DNA from: a bacterium EF100-94H03 bin56
GTDB taxonomy: Bacteria > Pseudomonadota > Alphaproteobacteria > SP197
Length of the DNA stretch: 64,000 bases
Direction of reading: 5' to 3'
NCBI GenBank assembly: GCA_002238685.1
Contig: MPMV01000021.1
Coordinates: 1-64,000 of the forward strand
Positions within the stretch are counted from its first letter, which is position 1. The number at the start of each line of letters is the position of its first letter. Below are positions 60,910-64,000 of the stretch, piece after piece. The notes under the pieces were generated by a model. It ran no database searches and was not told where the DNA came from. It was given only the letters and a program-made list of their open reading frames with translations. The position numbers and the translations under genes were made by a program.

Positions 60910-62448
60910 ATGCGGCGATCAAGACGGCAGGCCGCTGGCCGAAGGAAGGACGAGGGAGCCTCCCGCAAGGTTCCGCAACTGCCCTGGACCGTCGTGCGCA
61001 ATCCCTACCCGGCGATGGACATCGCCGGGCCCGACGATGTCGAGGCCATACATGACGCCTCGATGCGCGTCCTCGAGGAAACAGGGATCAACATCCTCCT
61101 CGGGGAAGCGCGCGACATCCTCCGTGACTCCGGAGTCGCCGTCACGCCGGGCGAGACCCGGGTGCGATTCGACCGCGGCTTCATCGAGGAAGCGGTCGCC
61201 CGGGCACCGCGTCAATGGACTCTCCATGCCCGCAATCCGGCGCGAAACCGGGTCATGGGAGGCAACCACATCAACTTCTTTCCCGTGGCCGGCAACCCGA
61301 ATGTCTCCGACCTCGAGGGTGGCCGCCGGGCGGGCAATCTCGCCGACTATCGCGACCTGCTGCGCCTCGCCCAGGTCATCAATGCGGTGCATGGCTGCAC
61401 GCCCATGCTGGAACCCGTCGAGGTCGACCCCGATATCCGCTATCTCGACATCGTCGGCGAACAGCTTTTCCTGACCGACAAGATCGCCTTCGGCTACTCG
61501 CTCGGCCGCCGCAAGATCAGGGATGCCATCGACATGGTCCGCATCGCCCGTGGCATCAGCGAGGCCGTGCTCCTCGATGAGCCCAGCATCTGGACGGTCG
61601 TCAACTGCAACTCTCCGCTGCAGCTCGATGTGCCGATGCTGCATGGCATGATCGAGATGGCCCGGCACAACCAGGTCATCGTCGTCACGCCGTTCACGCT
61701 CGCAGGCGCCATGGCACCGGTTACCATTGCCGGTGCCCTGACCCAGCAGAATGCCGAGGCACTTGCCGCCATCGCCTTCTGCCAGACGGTGCGGCCGGGA
61801 ACTCCGGTGGTCTACGGCGGATTTACCAGCAACGTCGACATGAAGTCCGGCTCTCCGGCGTTCGGCACGCCGGAGTACGTCAAGGCGGTTCTCCTCGGCG
61901 GCCAGATGGCGCGTCACTACGCCCTGCCCTACCGCTCGTCCATCGTCAATGCCGCCAACTGGCCGGATGCCCAGGCGACCTATGAAAGCGCCATGTCGCT
62001 GTGGGCGACCGTCCAGGGCCACACCAACATGGTGATGCACAGCTTCGGCTGGATGGAGGGGGGCTTGAGTGCCTCCTTCGAGAAGATTGCCATTGATCTC
62101 GAAATGGTCCAGACCATGATCAAGGCCCTGGAGCCGGTAGACTTTTCAGAGCCCGAACTCGCCGTTGACGCCATTGCCGATGTCGGTCCGGGGGGGCACT
62201 TCTTCGGTACGCGCCATACGCTCGAACGCTACGAAACCGCCTTCTACGAGCCGATTCTCTCGGACTGGCGCAACTTCGAGACCTGGAAGAGCGATGGCGC
62301 CATCGACACCACCAGGCGCGCCACCAGGGTGTGGCGCCAGCTTCTCGACGAGTACGAGACACCCGACATGGACCCCGGCATTGCCGAGGAACTGACCGCC
62401 TTCATCCGCCGGAGAAAGCAGGAAGGCGGCGCCACGGCAGACGACTGA
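60910..62448 (+). CDS. MttB-family (non-pyrrolysine) methyltransferase
   Basis: This 512-residue protein belongs to the trimethylamine methyltransferase family. There is no in-frame TAG, so it is a non-pyrrolysine member, like MtgB that demethylates glycine betaine onto a corrinoid protein. Typical segments are HDASMRVLEETGINIL, GNHINFFPVAGNPNVSDLEGGRRAG, TPFTLAGAMAPVTIAGAL, YGGFTSNVDMKSGSPAFGTPEY and HSFGWMEGGLSASFEK. No corrinoid protein (MttC type) or reductase is adjacent. ATG 60910 is preceded by GAAGG. It starts after the binding-protein terminator, so it needs its own promoter or reads through. Confidence 0.88.
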   Translation: MRRSRRQAAGRRKDEGASRKVPQLPWTVVRNPYPAMDIAGPDDVEAIHDASMRVLEETGINILLGEARDILRDSGVAVTPGETRVRFDRGFIEEAVARAPRQWTLHARNPARNRVMGGNHINFFPVAGNPNVSDLEGGRRAGNLADYRDLLRLAQVINAVHGCTPMLEPVEVDPDIRYLDIVGEQLFLTDKIAFGYSLGRRKIRDAIDMVRIARGISEAVLLDEPSIWTVVNCNSPLQLDVPMLHGMIEMARHNQVIVVTPFTLAGAMAPVTIAGALTQQNAEALAAIAFCQTVRPGTPVVYGGFTSNVDMKSGSPAFGTPEYVKAVLLGGQMARHYALPYRSSIVNAANWPDAQATYESAMSLWATVQGHTNMVMHSFGWMEGGLSASFEKIAIDLEMVQTMIKALEPVDFSEPELAVDAIADVGPGGHFFGTRHTLERYETAFYEPILSDWRNFETWKSDGAIDTTRRATRVWRQLLDEYETPDMDPGIAEELTAFIRRRKQEGGATADD

Positions 62449-62867
62449 ACTGACAGGGATCCGTGCCGCCAGCCACATTCAGACCTTCACGTCTGTCGGC
62501 ACACCACCTGTCACCGGCAAGAACGACAGCACGAGAACCCGGGTAAGCGTCACGGCCTGCTGCGATACAGCGTGGCTGGCGCGTGGCCCGCCGCATTCGG
62601 GAGTTGTGTCCGTCGACAGCTGTCAGGAGCTCACCGGATCCTGTCGCTCGTCAGATCAACTGTTCCGTGGACGGGCGATAGTTCGGGCACAAACCCCGGG
62701 ACCTCCATTCGGCGTCCGGGAGCCTGGGAGTGGCACAGCAAAGGGCCCGTCAAATGGGATGAAGAACGAGCTGCCCGTGGATCGCAGGTGCACGCTTGAA
62801 GTCGTGCACTACACAAGTGTACATTTTTCCCTATGTGAAATTGGATAATTGACTTAGGGGAAAGGTC
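62449..62867. other. 419-bp intergenic region before the AbiE locus
   Basis: I see no convincing gene. The first 300 bp are GC-rich. The last 60 bp (62800-62860) are distinctly A/T-richer and hold a candidate promoter and palindrome. The change in composition may mark the edge of an acquired segment. Confidence 0.45.
62796..62825 (+). promoter_or_regulatory. candidate autoregulated promoter of the abiE operon
   Basis: TTGAAG (62796-62801), an 18-nt spacer and TACATT (62820-62825) fit a sigma-70 promoter. The palindrome TACAC-AA-GTGTA (62810-62821) overlaps the spacer and -10 box. AbiEi antitoxins are known to repress their own promoter by binding inverted repeats, so this is a reasonable operator. 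Confidence 0.45.
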
Positions 62868-63428
62868 ATGCGCACCATCGAGGCCGTCAAGACCCTGGCC
62901 GAGTGGGACCGCTCCGGTTGGTCCGTTTTCACGCTCCCGGACCTGCGCAAGCTCTTTCCGCACCAGTCGGACAAGACACTCTCCGAGAGCCTGCGTCGCA
63001 TGGTGCGGCAGGGAGTGCTTGAGCGGGTGGCCAACGGGGTTTTCGTGAATCCACTCTCGGGCCACAGCCGTGTCGGGCTGTTCGAGCGGATTGCCAGTGC
63101 GATCCGGTGCGGCGAATACAACTACATCAGCCTGGAATCCGCCCTCTCGGAATGGGGCGTGATCTCGCAGGTGCCGCAAGCCTATTTGACCGTCATGACG
63201 ACAGGAAGGAAGGGCACATTCAGGACCCCCTACGGCGTGATCGAGTTTACCCACACCAAGCGGTCGCCGGCGGACATCGCGAGAAACACCATCGAGCGGG
63301 GGCGCCCGTTGCAGATTGCCACGGCACCGGCAGCGCTGCGCGACCTGCGGCGTGTCGGGCGCAATCTGCATCTCGTCGATCTTGAGGCGTTGCAGGAATA
63401 TATCGACGCAAAGGAGCAGGCCTCGTGA
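62868..63428 (+). CDS. abiEi: AbiEi-type antitoxin (type IV toxin-antitoxin)
   Basis: This 186-residue protein has an N-terminal winged-helix region (WSVFTLPDLRKLFPHQSDKTLSESLRRMVRQGVLERVANGVFVNP) and an AbiEi C-terminal domain (YISLESALSEWGVISQVPQAYLTVMTTGRKGTFRTPYGVIEFTH). It counteracts AbiEii toxicity and represses the operon. AGGGGAAAGG precedes the ATG. GTG of the toxin overlaps its stop (GTGA). Confidence 0.92.
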   Translation: MRTIEAVKTLAEWDRSGWSVFTLPDLRKLFPHQSDKTLSESLRRMVRQGVLERVANGVFVNPLSGHSRVGLFERIASAIRCGEYNYISLESALSEWGVISQVPQAYLTVMTTGRKGTFRTPYGVIEFTHTKRSPADIARNTIERGRPLQIATAPAALRDLRRVGRNLHLVDLEALQEYIDAKEQAS

Positions 63429-64000
63429 GCGAACAAGGTACGTTCCGCGAACTGGCCGATGTTGCGCTCCAGCGCAATCCCCAACTCGCCGGCATGGAAG
63501 TTATCGTCGAGAAAGAACTGCTGCACTACGAACTGCTTCACGTCCTCCAGCGCGGGCGCTGGCTTGACGGTCTGACGTTCCAGGGCGGCACGGCACTTCG
63601 ACTCTGCTATGGATCCTCCCGGTTGAGCGAGGATCTGGATTTTTCGGGCGGACCTGGCTTTTCGGCCGAAACCATGGACGGTCTGGCCGCATACCTGGAA
63701 CAGACGCTTTCCAAGCGGGGGCTGGCTGTCGACGCAAGGCCTCCGAAGACGGTCACCGCGCATCGCCCTTCAGACGGTGGCGTATCCACCTGGCGCATCT
63801 CATTTGAAATCCAGCCCCGCCGACGCGACGTTCGCAGGCAGATGGTCAATCTCGATATAGACAATGCGCCGACCTATACGGACGCGCCTGGAGCAATCGC
63901 CCAGAACTACGGTGTGACGCGATCCTCCGAGATACTCGTGCGCGTCCAAAGCCGGGAAGAGATCCTTGCCGGCAAGCTCGTGGCTTTTTCCGACTCGGTG
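63425..64000 (+). CDS. abiEii: AbiEii/AbiGii nucleotidyltransferase toxin, truncated by window end
   Basis: The first 192 codons are present; the gene continues beyond the window. LTFQGGTALRLCYGSSRLSEDLDF (51-73) is the nucleotidyltransferase core, with GG (54-55), the Ser of GSS and Asp70-x-Asp72 as metal ligands; VNLDIDNAPTY and REEILAGKLVAF are further family blocks. Family members transfer nucleotides to RNA and stop growth on phage infection. GTG 63425 overlaps the antitoxin stop, so translation is coupled. Confidence 0.92.
   Translation, partial: MSEQGTFRELADVALQRNPQLAGMEVIVEKELLHYELLHVLQRGRWLDGLTFQGGTALRLCYGSSRLSEDLDFSGGPGFSAETMDGLAAYLEQTLSKRGLAVDARPPKTVTAHRPSDGGVSTWRISFEIQPRRRDVRRQMVNLDIDNAPTYTDAPGAIAQNYGVTRSSEILVRVQSREEILAGKLVAFSDSV

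Noticed and set aside
60910-62448. Pyrrolysine-dependent MttB
   Set aside because: The frame has no in-frame TAG, so it is a non-pyrrolysine homologue.
62606-62848. Short open frame before abiEi as a real gene
   Set aside because: No ribosome site or recognisable domain, and it runs across the candidate abiE promoter.

Overview
The window is 64 kb of GC-rich DNA from an alphaproteobacterium; I cannot name the genus. The evidence is gene content and order: rne / N-acetylmuramoyl-alanine amidase / PBP1A / prfB in one block; aroQ-accB-accC-aat facing a DUF2155 gene, an MlaD-type gene and the complex I NDUFA12 homologue; hslVU; and a GltD-PyrK fusion opposite a DUF1989-GcvT fusion. Coding density is high and many neighbouring genes overlap by ATGA.

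Layout. (1) 1-7407 is an accessory island read leftward: two tandem tyrosine recombinases, then a tight four-gene operon with a ribbon-helix-helix (RHH) protein, a large DUF4209-like protein with a C-terminal HEPN RNase motif, a phospholipase D-type nuclease and an Mrr-like PD-(D/E)xK nuclease. A single imperfect copy of a type I-E-like CRISPR repeat lies between the recombinases and this operon. It reads as a mobile defence cassette and is my main candidate for an undescribed system. (2) 7644-13815 holds a Tat-exported oligopeptide-type binding protein, a CocE/NonD hydrolase, an IS256-family remnant and a HyuA-type hydantoinase/oxoprolinase subunit. (3) 13895-15933 holds two tandem glycine-betaine/choline-type binding proteins whose 5' ends and leaders are about 96 percent identical. 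(4) 16068-21379 is a coupled operon of an M81 (MlrC-like) metallopeptidase, a penicillin-acylase lipoprotein and a GH3-type acyl-amide synthetase. (5) 21658-26217 holds small metabolic genes: a monooxygenase-like protein, DUF1989, AlkA, PyrD, a class IV aminotransferase and a methyltransferase.

(6) 26221-43816 is the core chromosome: prfB with its programmed +1 frameshift, PBP1A, amidase, RNase E, a thioesterase, a gamma-glutamyltransferase-like lipoprotein whose nucleophile looks replaced, an M48 protease, aroQ-accBC-aat, envelope and complex I genes, STAS, GPP34 and an acyl-CoA dehydrogenase. (7) 43806-51259 holds an APH-type kinase with a non-ATG start, the DUF1989-GcvT fusion, the 1160-residue GltD-PyrK fusion and a flavodoxin-fold reductase. 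(8) 51385-58320 holds hslUV, dusA, a VOC protein, a kinase/class III aminotransferase fusion resembling a joined hydroxylysine kinase and phospho-lyase, and a ureohydrolase. (9) 58342-62448 holds a phosphopantetheinyl transferase, another Tat-exported binding protein and an MttB-family methyltransferase. (10) 62449-64000 starts a second accessory segment with an AbiEi/AbiEii toxin-antitoxin pair; the toxin runs off the end.

The metabolic theme outside the core is uptake and breakdown of organic nitrogen: peptides, amides, hydantoins, methylated amines, guanidino compounds. Four periplasmic binding proteins lie here without permease or ATPase genes. All calls were made by eye from translated sequence and motif knowledge; no database search was run.
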